Position numbers and translations under genes: made by a program. Positions 8,056 to 15,572 of a DNA stretch of 64,000 bases are shown piece by piece. Every line of letters starts with the position of its first letter. Positions within the stretch are counted from its first letter, which is position 1. The DNA is from Aldehydirespirator sp965261105 (lineage in GTDB: Bacteria; Actinomycetota; Acidimicrobiia; Acidimicrobiales; Aldehydirespiratoraceae), in contig CBDHCM010000006.1 of NCBI GenBank assembly GCA_965261105.1, positions 4,526,001 through 4,590,000 on the forward strand, read 5' to 3'. The notes under the pieces are model-generated. The model did not search any database. It was not told where the DNA came from and worked only from the letters and a program-made list of their open reading frames with translations.

Positions 8056-8849
8056 TGGCCCAGCTCGCGGGAGCGCTTGGTGGCCGCGTCCACCACCCGG
8101 TCGATGAGGCCCATGAAATCGGCGTCGTCGAGCACGGCGAGGCCCGCCGCGGTGGTGCCGCCGGGGGAGGTGACATTCTCACGCAGGCGGCCGGGGTCCT
8201 CCCCGGACTGGGCCAGCAGGGTCGCGGCCCCCAGAAGGGTTTGGCGGGTGAGGGCATCGGCAGTGGCGGCCTCGAGGCCCTGGGCCGTTCCCGCGGCTCG
8301 CAGCGCCTCGGCCAGCCGGAACAGATAGGCGGGACCGCTGCCCGAGAGGCCGGTCACCGCGTCGAGGTCGGCCTCGCTCACCACCGCGACCGTGCCCACC
8401 GCTTCGAGGATCCTGCGAGCCCAGTCGAGATCCTCGGACGCCGCCGCCGATCCGGGCGCTATGGCGGCCGCGCCCTTGCCGACCAGCGCCGCCGTGTTGG
8501 GCATGGCCCGCACCACTGGGGTTCCCGCCGGCAGCCCGGCCTCGATCGCGCCGGTGCGCACGCCGGCCGCAATGGACAGCACCCGGCCCACGTCGACGGC
8601 AGCCAGCGCCGGCAGCACCGCGGCCACCACGTCGGGCTTCACTGCGATCACTGCGTCGGTGTCGCGGACGGGTCCGCTGGACACTGACACCCCCGGCACG
8701 GCGGCCGCGACAACCTTTTGCCGCGCCGGGTCGGGCTCGACCACGTGCAGCTCGCCCGGCTCTGCCCATCCGTTGGCTACGAGCCCGACCAGCAGGGCCT
8801 CACCCATCTTGCCTCCGCCGATCACCTGGAGTCGAGCCATGCCGGTCAT
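8052..8849 (-). CDS. proC: Pyrroline-5-carboxylate reductase
   Basis: Final step of proline synthesis, NAD(P)H-dependent. The N-terminal Rossmann motif is LQVIGGGKMGEALLVGL, followed by VIAVKPDVVAAVLPAL, VRAMPNTAALVGKG and the C-terminal family signature GSGPAYLFRLAEALRAAG to SPGGTTAAGLAVLDD. The start may be at 8849 or the ATG at 8840. An IS1380 element begins only 6 bases upstream of 8849, so the native promoter and ribosome-binding region have been displaced unless the element supplies them. Confidence 0.93.
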   Translation of the reverse strand: MTGMARLQVIGGGKMGEALLVGLVANGWAEPGELHVVEPDPARQKVVAAAVPGVSVSSGPVRDTDAVIAVKPDVVAAVLPALAAVDVGRVLSIAAGVRTGAIEAGLPAGTPVVRAMPNTAALVGKGAAAIAPGSAAASEDLDWARRILEAVGTVAVVSEADLDAVTGLSGSGPAYLFRLAEALRAAGTAQGLEAATADALTRQTLLGAATLLAQSGEDPGRLRENVTSPGGTTAAGLAVLDDADFMGLIDRVVDAATKRSRELGQ

Positions 8850-8855
8850 GCTAAG

Positions 8856-10494
8856 CCTGAATCCACCGACGGGTTTGTGGGTTCGACGGTTGGGGCCGGT
8901 TGGCGGCTGGGCTGGTGCGTGTGTGCGGGCCGACGCGTTTTGGGGCGTGCGAGGCTGGTGTGGGGGGCTGGTGCGGGTTGGTGGCGCTGGGGGTGCTTGT
9001 TGGCTGCGCCGGGCCGGGGCGGCCGGTCAGATGAGCAGGGGCAGGTTGCGGATCCGGTCGAGGGCGGTGGTGAAGGCCGTGGCCCATGGCCAGTTGAGCG
9101 GCAGGCGCAGTCTGTGTCGGCCGCTGTGGTTGACGAGGCGGCCGGGCACGGTGAGGAGCCGGTTGCGGATGGTGGCCGCGACGGTGAGCTGCGCTGTGGG
9201 GTGGGCGCGTCCGAGGCGGGCGGTCCAGCGGGCGAGGTTGTGGGCGAGCACGCAGCAGGCGAGCCAGGCGCCGTTGGCGGGGAACTGTCCTGAGGGGCAG
9301 CGGCTGAGCCCGGAGTTTTCTTTGAGGTCGCGAATGGCGAGTTCCACGGTGGCGTGGCCGCGGTGGTAGGCGTCGGCGGCGACGGTGTCGAGGTCGGCTC
9401 GGTCGGTGACGAAGCAGTGGTGGCGCCAGTTGGGCCACAGCTCGGCTTGGGCGCCGAGCAGGCGGGTGCGGCGCACGACGAGCCGCAGCTTGGCCCGCTT
9501 GCCGTCGGGGCCGCGGAGCTTGTCGCCGCGGCGGCCGGGGTCGATGGTGGTCTCAGCGACCTGGGCCTGCGCGCCGCGGGTGTAGGCGATCGCCTGCCAG
9601 GCGTCGTCGCCGATGGCCGCTACAGCTGCTTTGACCTTGGCGTTCTGTGGGATCGTGATCGAGTAGGACGCGTTGTGGGCCCCGATGTCTGCGATCATGT
9701 CATAGGAGAAGAACCCCGCGTCGGCGCGCACCGCGACCGCCGCGTCCGGCGCCAGGCGCCGCACCCGGGCCAGGGCCTCGCGCGCGAAATGCTCGTTGGC
9801 GCGCTGCGACGATCCCGACCGCATCCGAGAGTGCAGCACCTCGCCGGTGTCTGATCGCACCGCCACCAGCGGGTGATATCCCAACACGCCGGTGTGGCCG
9901 TACGCGGCGCCGTGCTTGGCCTTGCCGCACACCTCGCAGATCGTGGAGTCCAAATCCACGGTCATCTCCGCGGCAACCGGCGCGGTGCCCACAGACCACG
10001 CCCGCACCAGCGCCTGCTCGGCCGCCTTGTCGAGCTGGCGCACAGGCCCGAACCTGAACGACCGCAAGAACGACCCCACAGTCGACGGCGCCATCACCCG
10101 AAACGGCACCACCGCCTGCGACGCCGCGGCCCGCAGACGGCCGGTGTCGTCGATGCAGCGGCCGCCCACCAGCATCGACGCCACCAAAGTCAACACCTTG
10201 CGGCCCGCCCCCGAGCCCGCCGAGCCCGGCGGGCGCACCGTCTCGTCGATCAGCGACTCCAGCCCCAAGGCGATCCATCACCGTGCCCGCCGGCAACAAC
10301 CCCGCATCGGCCACCAAAGAAGCGTCGTCGAACACTGCCTCCAACCCGTCGATCCCGCCCGCTATGCTCCTCACAGGAAGTGCCTCCTCACGCAGCTGGA
10401 ATAACTGTCGTTATTAACAGTATTCTGCCACGTCAGGAGGCCTTTCTGGTGGATGCTCCAACCCCACAAACCCCACCGCGCCGGTGGATCCAGG
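8856..10494 (-). mobile_element. Complete IS1380-family insertion sequence with a CTAAG target duplication
   Basis: The element is 1639 bp. Its ends are inverted repeats: the left starts CCTGAATCCACCGACGGG (8856) and the right, read inward on the minus strand, starts CCTGGATCCACCGGCGCG (10494), both followed by GGTTTGTGGG. The flanking CTAAG at 8851-8855 and 10495-10499 is a 5-bp target-site duplication, within the 4-5 bp known for IS1380. It contains one transposase gene broken by a single-base frameshift. It has landed between proC and a copy of the dispersed repeat. Confidence 0.9.
9027..10374 (-). pseudogene. IS1380-family transposase, frameshifted near the N-terminus
   Basis: The N-terminus reads from GTG at 10374 (MRSIAGGIDGLEAVFDD to AGTVMDRLG) and the remainder from about 10270 in another frame (GLESLIDETV onward) to the stop at 9027. 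The join is in a GGGG run near 10268-10265; with three G instead of four the two parts fuse into MDRLGLESLIDE, the expected family sequence. The DDE core is intact: VDLDSTICEVCGKAKHGAAY, GYHPLVAV, VRADAGFFS, and a C-terminal ELAIRDLKENSG. Either the copy is inactivated by a homopolymer insertion or the base is a sequencing error. It would be about 448 residues when whole. Confidence 0.88.
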
Positions 10495-10620
10495 CTAAGA
10501 GGCCGAGCGGATAGACGACAGTCAACGAGGATCTCGCAAGGAGCTGAGCAGTCAACGAGGATCTCGCAAGGAGCTGAGCAGTCAACGAGGATCTCGCAAG
10601 GAGCTGAGCTGCCCTCATGG
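10495..10620 (+). repeat. Dispersed repeat copy C plus a perfect 3 x 30-bp tandem array
   Basis: The stretch starts AAGAGGCCGAGCGGATAGAC, matching the head of copies A and B, and then runs into three perfect 30-base units (10519-10548, 10549-10578, 10579-10608), each containing CAACGAGGATCTCGCAAGG. The array ends 7 bases before the stop codon of the EamA gene. It abuts the right target duplication of the IS1380 element, so the IS inserted at the edge of this repeat. Confidence 0.85.
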
Positions 10621-11511
10621 GAGGCCGGCTGTGTCACGGGCGTGCAGCTGGAGGTCGCGACCGATCACGGCGGCCAGCGCCGCCAGAACGACCGCACCGC
10701 CGATGGCTTGGGTGGCCCTGATCGGCTCGTCCACGAAGATGGCGGCTCCGATCATCGACAGGGGAGGTGCGCCCAGCTTTGCCATAGACGCCACTGTGAG
10801 CTGCACGTGGCGGAGGGCCCAGTTCATCAAGAGGTGGCCGGTTCCCGGCACCGCCAGCAGAGCGGCGACCCAGACCAAGTCGTTGAAGGTCGGCACGAAC
10901 AGATCACCGCTGGCAGCCGCGACCGGGACGACCACGGCTAGTCCCACCACCCACATGGCGGTCTGGAACTCCAACGCTCCCACCTTCTGGCGGGCTTCTT
11001 TGGCCAGCACGAAGTAGACCCCGAACAGCGCCAGGGCCAGCCCGGCCAGGGCATCGCCGCGGGCACTCCAGGTGGAGACCGACACCGATCCGTAGAGGAC
11101 GAGCGCGGTGCCGGCCAGAGCGGCCGTGGCCAGGCCTACCAGCCACCCCGAGATGGGCTCGCCGAAGCGTCGGGCGGCCACCGCGAACAGGACCATTGGC
11201 AGCAGCGCGCCGATCATGGTGGCGTTGGCGATCGTGGTCGACTTGAGCGCTTCGTAGAACACGATGGTCCACGCGCCCACGGCGAGCCCCGGTGGGACGC
11301 AGGTCCGAAACTGCGGCCATGTGATCCGTCGGCGCCGGACGAGCAGGATCGCCGCATACACGAGCACCGCCAACAGGAGTCGCCAGAGAGCGAGAGGGAT
11401 GGCGTCCAGTCCGGCCTCGCGCACCATGATGTTGCCCGCCCCCCAGCACGCCACGGCGCTGAAGGCGCTGACCAGCCCCAGTGGGTGCCGCTCGGTCGCC
11501 CGGGTTGTCAC
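10615..11511 (-). CDS. EamA-family (DMT superfamily) transporter
   Basis: The 298-residue product is almost entirely hydrophobic, with about ten transmembrane segments in two EamA repeats (roughly residues 10-140 and 155-285). It contains WGAGNIMVREAGLDAIPLALWR near the start, NATMIGALLPMVLF, and VPGTGHLLMNWALRHV, typical of drug/metabolite exporters. The substrate cannot be read from sequence. The apparent start is GTG at 11511, the last unit of a four-fold tandem 38-bp array in which every unit carries a start codon. It is the third minus-strand gene after the GmaS-like and thioesterase genes and may export or import a metabolite of that pathway. Confidence 0.87.
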   Translation of the reverse strand: MTTRATERHPLGLVSAFSAVACWGAGNIMVREAGLDAIPLALWRLLLAVLVYAAILLVRRRRITWPQFRTCVPPGLAVGAWTIVFYEALKSTTIANATMIGALLPMVLFAVAARRFGEPISGWLVGLATAALAGTALVLYGSVSVSTWSARGDALAGLALALFGVYFVLAKEARQKVGALEFQTAMWVVGLAVVVPVAAASGDLFVPTFNDLVWVAALLAVPGTGHLLMNWALRHVQLTVASMAKLGAPPLSMIGAAIFVDEPIRATQAIGGAVVLAALAAVIGRDLQLHARDTAGLP

Positions 11512-11625
11512 AGGCCCGCCGGGTGCGGCCCGGTCGCCCGGGTTGTCACAGGCCCGCCGGGTGCCGCTCGGTCGCCCGGGTTGTCACAGGCCCGCCGGGT
11601 GCTGCTCGGTCGCCCGGTACGTCAT
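11483..11625 (-). repeat. 38-bp tandem array of translation-start modules before the EamA gene
   Basis: Period 38, about 3.7 units. On the minus strand, start codons stand at 11625 (ATG), 11587 (GTG), 11549 (GTG) and 11511 (GTG, the EamA start). Each of the first three opens a 13-codon frame (for example MTTRATERHPAGL) that ends in a TGA overlapping the next start codon as GTGA. The first 13 codons of EamA are thus present four times, and only the last copy runs on into the gene. Confidence 0.92.
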
Positions 11626-11647
11626 CGTTCGGGGAAGGGCGTTCGGT

Positions 11648-12130
11648 TCAGGCGCCGACGGCTCGGATGGCCCGGCCCGTGGTGCCCTCGGGCAGCAGAC
11701 CGGCATGGGCGCGGGCGTCGGCCCGCAGCACGGCATAGAGCTTGTCCGCCATGGGGGCCACCCGGTCGTTGCTGGTGTCGACGTGCAGCATCATCGACTC
11801 CTGGGTGGCTGCCGGCGCCTCGTCGCCGACCCGCCGCAACTCGTGGAACAGGTGCACCCGTTTGGGGTCGGCGCCGGCCACGGTCGTGTCCACTGCCAGC
11901 GCCGCGTCCGGGGCCAGCTCGTCGACGAATACGATGTGGGTCTCCACGGTGTAGAACGATCCGCCCGTCGTGGTGCGGTAGTGCTCGTCGAACCCCATGC
12001 GGGTCAGGTACTCGTCGCTGGCCATGCCGAACACGACGCCGTAGAAGCCCTCGCTCATGTGGCCGTTGTAGTCGATCCACTCGTCGAGCACGGCCCCCCG
12101 CCAGATGCGCAGCGGCGCGCCGTCAGCCAT
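11648..12130 (-). CDS. Hotdog-fold thioesterase, betainyl-CoA thioesterase-like
   Basis: A 160-residue hotdog protein starting at ATG 12130. The block EWIDYNGHMSEGFYGVVFG with its N-G-H-M catalytic-region motif, then GGSFYTVETHIVFVDEL and RVHLFHELRRVGDE, closely resembles the thioesterase domain of carnitine dehydrogenase fusions, which hydrolyses betainyl-CoA to glycine betaine. A general 4-hydroxybenzoyl-CoA-type thioesterase is the fallback. It lies 50 bases downstream of the GmaS-like gene on the same strand and opposite the N-methylglutamate synthase and dehydrogenase genes. That supports a role in betaine or carnitine use, which is an inference. Confidence 0.75.
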   Translation of the reverse strand: MADGAPLRIWRGAVLDEWIDYNGHMSEGFYGVVFGMASDEYLTRMGFDEHYRTTTGGSFYTVETHIVFVDELAPDAALAVDTTVAGADPKRVHLFHELRRVGDEAPAATQESMMLHVDTSNDRVAPMADKLYAVLRADARAHAGLLPEGTTGRAIRAVGA

Positions 12131-12180
12131 GGGTCGCGAGTCTACGTACCCCCGGCGGAGCTCCTGCCGGGGCGTCGGCG

Positions 12181-13548
12181 TCAGAACAGCGTGAGGTACT
12201 GGTTGACCTCCGAGGGGGTGACCTCGTGGTGGTGGGCCAGGAACTCCTCGCGCTTGACCTTCACGTAGTAGTCGCGGTACGGGCCCTCGGCGGTGTCGCC
12301 CAGGCCCCGGCCGATCACGTCGCAGGACGCGAGCGCCTCCGCGGCGTGCAGCAGCGTCGGAGGCAGGGCCTTGATGCCCTTGGCCGCCACCTGCTCGGCT
12401 GACAGCGCGAACAGGTTGTCCGTGTTGGGCTCGCCCGGGTCGATGTCGTTGTCGATGCCGTCGAGGCCGCATGCCAGCATGGCCGCGAACATCAGGTACG
12501 GGTTGGCCGCGCCGTCGCCGAGGCGGATCTCGATCCGGTCGGGCTCGGGCACGCGGATCATCTGGGTGCGGTTGTTGCCCCCGTAGACCGCGTAGGCAGG
12601 CGCCCACGTGGCCCCCGAGGTGGGTGCGCCCACCCCCATGCGCTTGTAGGAGTTCACGATCGGGCACAGCACCGCCACCAGCGACGAGGCGTGCTTGATG
12701 ATGCCGGCGGTGAACTTGTAGGCGGTGTCGCTCAGCCCCAGTCCCTTCGTGTCCGCCCCGCCGGCCCCTCCCCCGATGAACAGCGGCTCGTCGGAGTCGC
12801 CGGTCCACAGGCTCAGGTGGGTGTGCAGGCCGTTGCCGGTCTTGTCGGCGAAGGGCTTGGGCATGAACGTGGCGTAGCGGCCGTCGCGCTGGGCCAGGGT
12901 GTGCACCATCAGCCGGAACAGGATCAGCCGGTCGGCGGTGGTGAGGGCGTCGGAGTACTGCCAGTTCTGCTCGTACTGCCCGTTGGCATCTTCGTGGTCG
13001 TTGGCGTAGTTGCCCCATCCCATGGCGTCGAGGTTCTTGGAAACCGCGGTCAGATGGGGCAGCATCCGGGTGAGGCCCTTGGCGTCGTAGCAGGGCAGCG
13101 GCATGTTGTCGCGGTCGTCGGCCACCGCAATCGAGCCGTCGTCGCGCCGCACCACCAGCGAGTACTCGGCCTCCACGCCGCACTTGAGCACGACGTTGCG
13201 CTCGGCGGCGGCGCCGAGCGCCCGGCGCAGGATCACCCTCGGGGCGAACGGCCACAGCTCGCCCTCCACCGTCGGGTCGCACTGCATGGCGGCCACGTTC
13301 GGCTGCCAGGGCAACTGCGTGTAGGACGCCGGGTCGGGCAGGGCGAGTATGTCGGGGCTGGACGGGTCCTGGCCCATCGGTCCCGCCGCGAAGCCCGCGA
13401 ACCCGGCCCCGTCGCTCATCAGCCCCTCGAGGGCGCCGACCGGCACAAGCTTGGCGCACGGTTTGCCGTGCATCTCCACGAACATGGCGTAGATGAACTC
13501 CACACCGTCGGCCTCCACCCGGCCCCGGATCTCGTCGAGTGCGTCCAT
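12181..13548 (-). CDS. gmaS: Glutamine synthetase-like protein, gamma-glutamylmethylamide synthetase (GmaS/GlnT) type
   Basis: A 455-residue glutamine-synthetase superfamily enzyme of the GlnT/GMAS group. Landmarks are FIYAMFVEMHGKPCAKLVP, LKCGVEAEYSLV, NYANDHEDANGQYEQNW, FMPKPFADKTGNGLHTHLSL, NSYKRMGVGAPTSGATWAP, and EIRLGDGAANPYLMFAAML, with the metal-binding Glu and His residues kept. GMAS ligates methylamine to glutamate with ATP, the first step of the N-methylglutamate pathway. The start at 13548 has an AGGGGGAACGAC ribosome-binding site. The divergent Mgs-like genes begin 331 bases away. Ordinary ammonia-assimilating GlnT is the alternative. Confidence 0.8.
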   Translation of the reverse strand: MDALDEIRGRVEADGVEFIYAMFVEMHGKPCAKLVPVGALEGLMSDGAGFAGFAAGPMGQDPSSPDILALPDPASYTQLPWQPNVAAMQCDPTVEGELWPFAPRVILRRALGAAAERNVVLKCGVEAEYSLVVRRDDGSIAVADDRDNMPLPCYDAKGLTRMLPHLTAVSKNLDAMGWGNYANDHEDANGQYEQNWQYSDALTTADRLILFRLMVHTLAQRDGRYATFMPKPFADKTGNGLHTHLSLWTGDSDEPLFIGGGAGGADTKGLGLSDTAYKFTAGIIKHASSLVAVLCPIVNSYKRMGVGAPTSGATWAPAYAVYGGNNRTQMIRVPEPDRIEIRLGDGAANPYLMFAAMLACGLDGIDNDIDPGEPNTDNLFALSAEQVAAKGIKALPPTLLHAAEALASCDVIGRGLGDTAEGPYRDYYVKVKREEFLAHHHEVTPSEVNQYLTLF

Positions 13549-13631
13549 GTCGTTCCCCCTGTGGTCGTGCCGTTGTCGGCTGGGTAGCGGCGCCCGAGAG
13601 TAGTCAACGATCACCTGGTCGGGGAATTGGG

Positions 13632-13738
13632 CCTCAGAGGCCGAGCGGACAGGCGACACTTCACCCCGAATCTCGCAGGGTGTCGAGCGAGGCCGTGGCC
13701 CCAGCGGCCCGTGGGCGCAGCGAACAAGAGCGGAACGC
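13632..13738 (+). repeat. Dispersed ~105-bp intergenic repeat, copy B
   Basis: Starts CAGAGGCCGAGCGGACAGGC and ends GCAGCGAACAAGAGCGGAAC, the same ends as copy A at 6920-7018 but in the opposite genomic orientation. The second half (GAGCGAGGCCGTGGCC and on) is nearly identical between the two. It fills most of the 331-base gap between gmaS and mgsA; the rest of that gap holds the mgsA ribosome-binding region (GGAGGAGGGG near 13850) and nothing else I can identify. Confidence 0.75.
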
Positions 13739-13879
13739 AACCCCTGACCGCGAGGCGCTCACCACCTGTCCGCGCATGTTCTGAGGCGGGTAGCTGCCGG
13801 GCTGAGGTCACGAGCGCGCCGGGCGCTACCGTGCGGGCCGGACTTCGCCAGGAGGAGGGGTTTCCGGGGGAGAAGCGCT

Positions 13880-14779
13880 ATGTGCGGGATCGTGGGACTG
13901 TTCTGCAAGACCGAGACTCACCGCCACGAGCTGGGCCGGCTGACGGCGGTGATGCTGCGAGAGATGCGCGACCGCGGACCGGACAGCGCCGGGTTCGCGT
14001 CCTATGACGCCGGCGTTCCCGGACGCACCCGCATCACGGTGCTGGCCGAGGGCATCGAGGTGGACTGGAAGCCGGTGGCCGCGGCGCTGGAAGACGTGCT
14101 GGGTGCCGAGGTGACCGTTCGGGCTGTGCACGATCACGCCGTGTTTATCACTGACGGCGACGGCCGGGCTGCGCGCCAGTGGATCATCGACAACGTGGCC
14201 GGTGCCACCGTGCTGAGCTACGGCTCCCAGATCGAGCTGTACAAGGCGGTGGGGGATCCCGACCTGGTGGCCGAGCGCTACGACCTGGCCTCCCGCGCCG
14301 GCACCCACGCAGTGGCCCACACCCGCATGGCCACCGAGTCGGCGGTCACCACCAATGGCTCGCATCCATTCGCAACCGGCGCCGACACCTGCCTGGTGCA
14401 CAACGGGTCGCTGTCCAACCACAACCGGCTGCGGCGGTTCCTCGAGGCCCGGGGCGAGTCGTTCCAGACCGAGAACGACTCCGAGGTGGCCGCGGGGTAC
14501 CTGGCGTGGCGGATGCGCTCCGGTGACACGATCTCGCAGGCGCTGGAGGGGGCTCTGGACGATCTCGACGGCTTCTACACGTTCGCTATCGGAGTGGCCG
14601 ACGGGTTCGCCATCCTGCGCGACCCCATCGCCTGCAAGCCGGCGGTGGTGGCTGAGACCGATGACTGGGTGGCCATGTCGTCGGAGTATCGGGCCATAGC
14701 CCGCCTGCCCGGCGCCACCGACGCCGAGGTGTGGGAGCCCGAGCCGGCCCGCATATACACCTGGAGCCTGGCCGCGTGA
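13880..14779 (+). CDS. mgsA: Class II glutamine amidotransferase, MgsA/GlxB-like subunit
   Basis: The 299-residue product begins MCGIVGLFCKTE, so Cys2 is the N-terminal nucleophile of an Ntn glutaminase. RDRGPDSAGFASYD, HTRMATESAVTTNGSHPF, LVHNGSLSNHNRLR and NDSEVAAGYL complete the amidotransferase fold. With the next two genes it makes the three-gene split version of glutamate synthase (GlxBCD), which in the N-methylglutamate pathway is N-methylglutamate synthase MgsABC. The choice of MgsA over a generic GlxB rests on the adjacent GmaS-like gene and the demethylase genes downstream. Confidence 0.82.
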   Translation: MCGIVGLFCKTETHRHELGRLTAVMLREMRDRGPDSAGFASYDAGVPGRTRITVLAEGIEVDWKPVAAALEDVLGAEVTVRAVHDHAVFITDGDGRAARQWIIDNVAGATVLSYGSQIELYKAVGDPDLVAERYDLASRAGTHAVAHTRMATESAVTTNGSHPFATGADTCLVHNGSLSNHNRLRRFLEARGESFQTENDSEVAAGYLAWRMRSGDTISQALEGALDDLDGFYTFAIGVADGFAILRDPIACKPAVVAETDDWVAMSSEYRAIARLPGATDAEVWEPEPARIYTWSLAA

Positions 14780-14798
14780 CCGGCCGCGATTCGGGAAT

Positions 14799-14837
14799 GT
14801 GCGCGCTTTTCTGGGATTGTCCCGGAAAAGTACGCAC
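14799..14837. promoter_or_regulatory. Imperfect 18-bp inverted repeat between mgsA and mgsB
   Basis: The arms GTGCGCGCTTTTCTGGGA (14799-14816) and TCCCGGAAAAGTACGCAC (14820-14837) are complementary at 15 of 18 positions with a 3-base loop. It lies in the 76-base gap between mgsA and mgsB, 19 bases before the mgsB GTG. It could be an operator or an intra-operon hairpin; no T-run follows, so a simple terminator is unlikely. Confidence 0.5.
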
Positions 14838-14855
14838 AAAGGCCCGACGGGCGGC

Positions 14856-15572
14856 GTGAGCGGGGCCGTGCGCGCCTTCGACCTGGCTGAGGCGCCACGA
14901 CGCGAGCTCAACCGGACCCTTCACGTCGCCTCCGACGGCGAGTCTCTCGAAGTGGTCAACCCTCGCGGCGCCCATGCGGTGGCCTGCGGCATCACCGCCG
15001 ACATCGACGTGGTGGTGAGGGGCTCGGTGGGCTACTACTGCGCAGGCATGCACCAGCGGGGCCGGGTGCTGGTGGAGGGCAACGCCGGCACGGGTCTGGC
15101 CGAGAACATCATGTCGGGCGTGGTGCGCATCACCGGCAACGCCACCATGTCGGCAGGAGCCACCGGCTGCGGCGGCCTGGTGGTGGTGGGCGGCAACGCC
15201 GGTGCTCGCTGTGGCATCTCCATGAAGGGAGTCGACGTCGTGGTGGGCGGCAATGTCGGCCACATGAGCGCGTTCATGGCCCAGGCCGGGAACCTGGTCG
15301 TGTGCGGCGACGCCGCCGCCGACCTGGGCGACTCCATATATGAGGCCCGGATCTTTGTTCGAGGCGACGCGGAGTCGCTGGGGGCTGACTGCATCGAGAA
15401 GGAGATGCGCCCCGAGCACCTTGAGGCGCTGGCCCGTCTGCTGGCCGCGGCCGCCCCGGCGACCGATGGCGCCGATCCGTCCCAGTTCCGCCGCTACGGC
15501 TCGGCCCGGCGCCTCTACAACTTCACCATCGACGACGTAGACGCCCTCGAAGCGGCCGAGGAGGCGGCCTGA
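14856..15572 (+). CDS. mgsB: GXGXG-domain protein, MgsB/GlxC-like subunit
   Basis: A 238-residue right-handed beta-helix matching the C-terminal GXGXG domain of glutamate synthase. The repeats DVVVRGSVGYYCAGMHQRG, LVEGNAGTGLAENIMSG, ITGNATMSAGATGCGG, VVGGNAGARCGISMKG and VVGGNVGHMSAFMAQAG are visible. The GTG at 14856 is chosen because the family homology begins a few codons later (VRAFDLAEA); an earlier start at 14799 would lie within the inverted repeat. The stop overlaps the mgsC ATG by one base (TGATG). The domain is thought to shape the channel and interface of the synthase complex. Confidence 0.82.
   Translation: MSGAVRAFDLAEAPRRELNRTLHVASDGESLEVVNPRGAHAVACGITADIDVVVRGSVGYYCAGMHQRGRVLVEGNAGTGLAENIMSGVVRITGNATMSAGATGCGGLVVVGGNAGARCGISMKGVDVVVGGNVGHMSAFMAQAGNLVVCGDAAADLGDSIYEARIFVRGDAESLGADCIEKEMRPEHLEALARLLAAAAPATDGADPSQFRRYGSARRLYNFTIDDVDALEAAEEAA

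Noticed and set aside
9027..10374. Programmed frameshifting in the IS1380 transposase
   Set aside because: The IS1380 family is not known to use it, and a one-base difference in a G run explains the break more simply.
10519..11625. CRISPR array
   Set aside because: The 30- and 38-bp repeats are head to tail with no spacers, and no cas genes are present.
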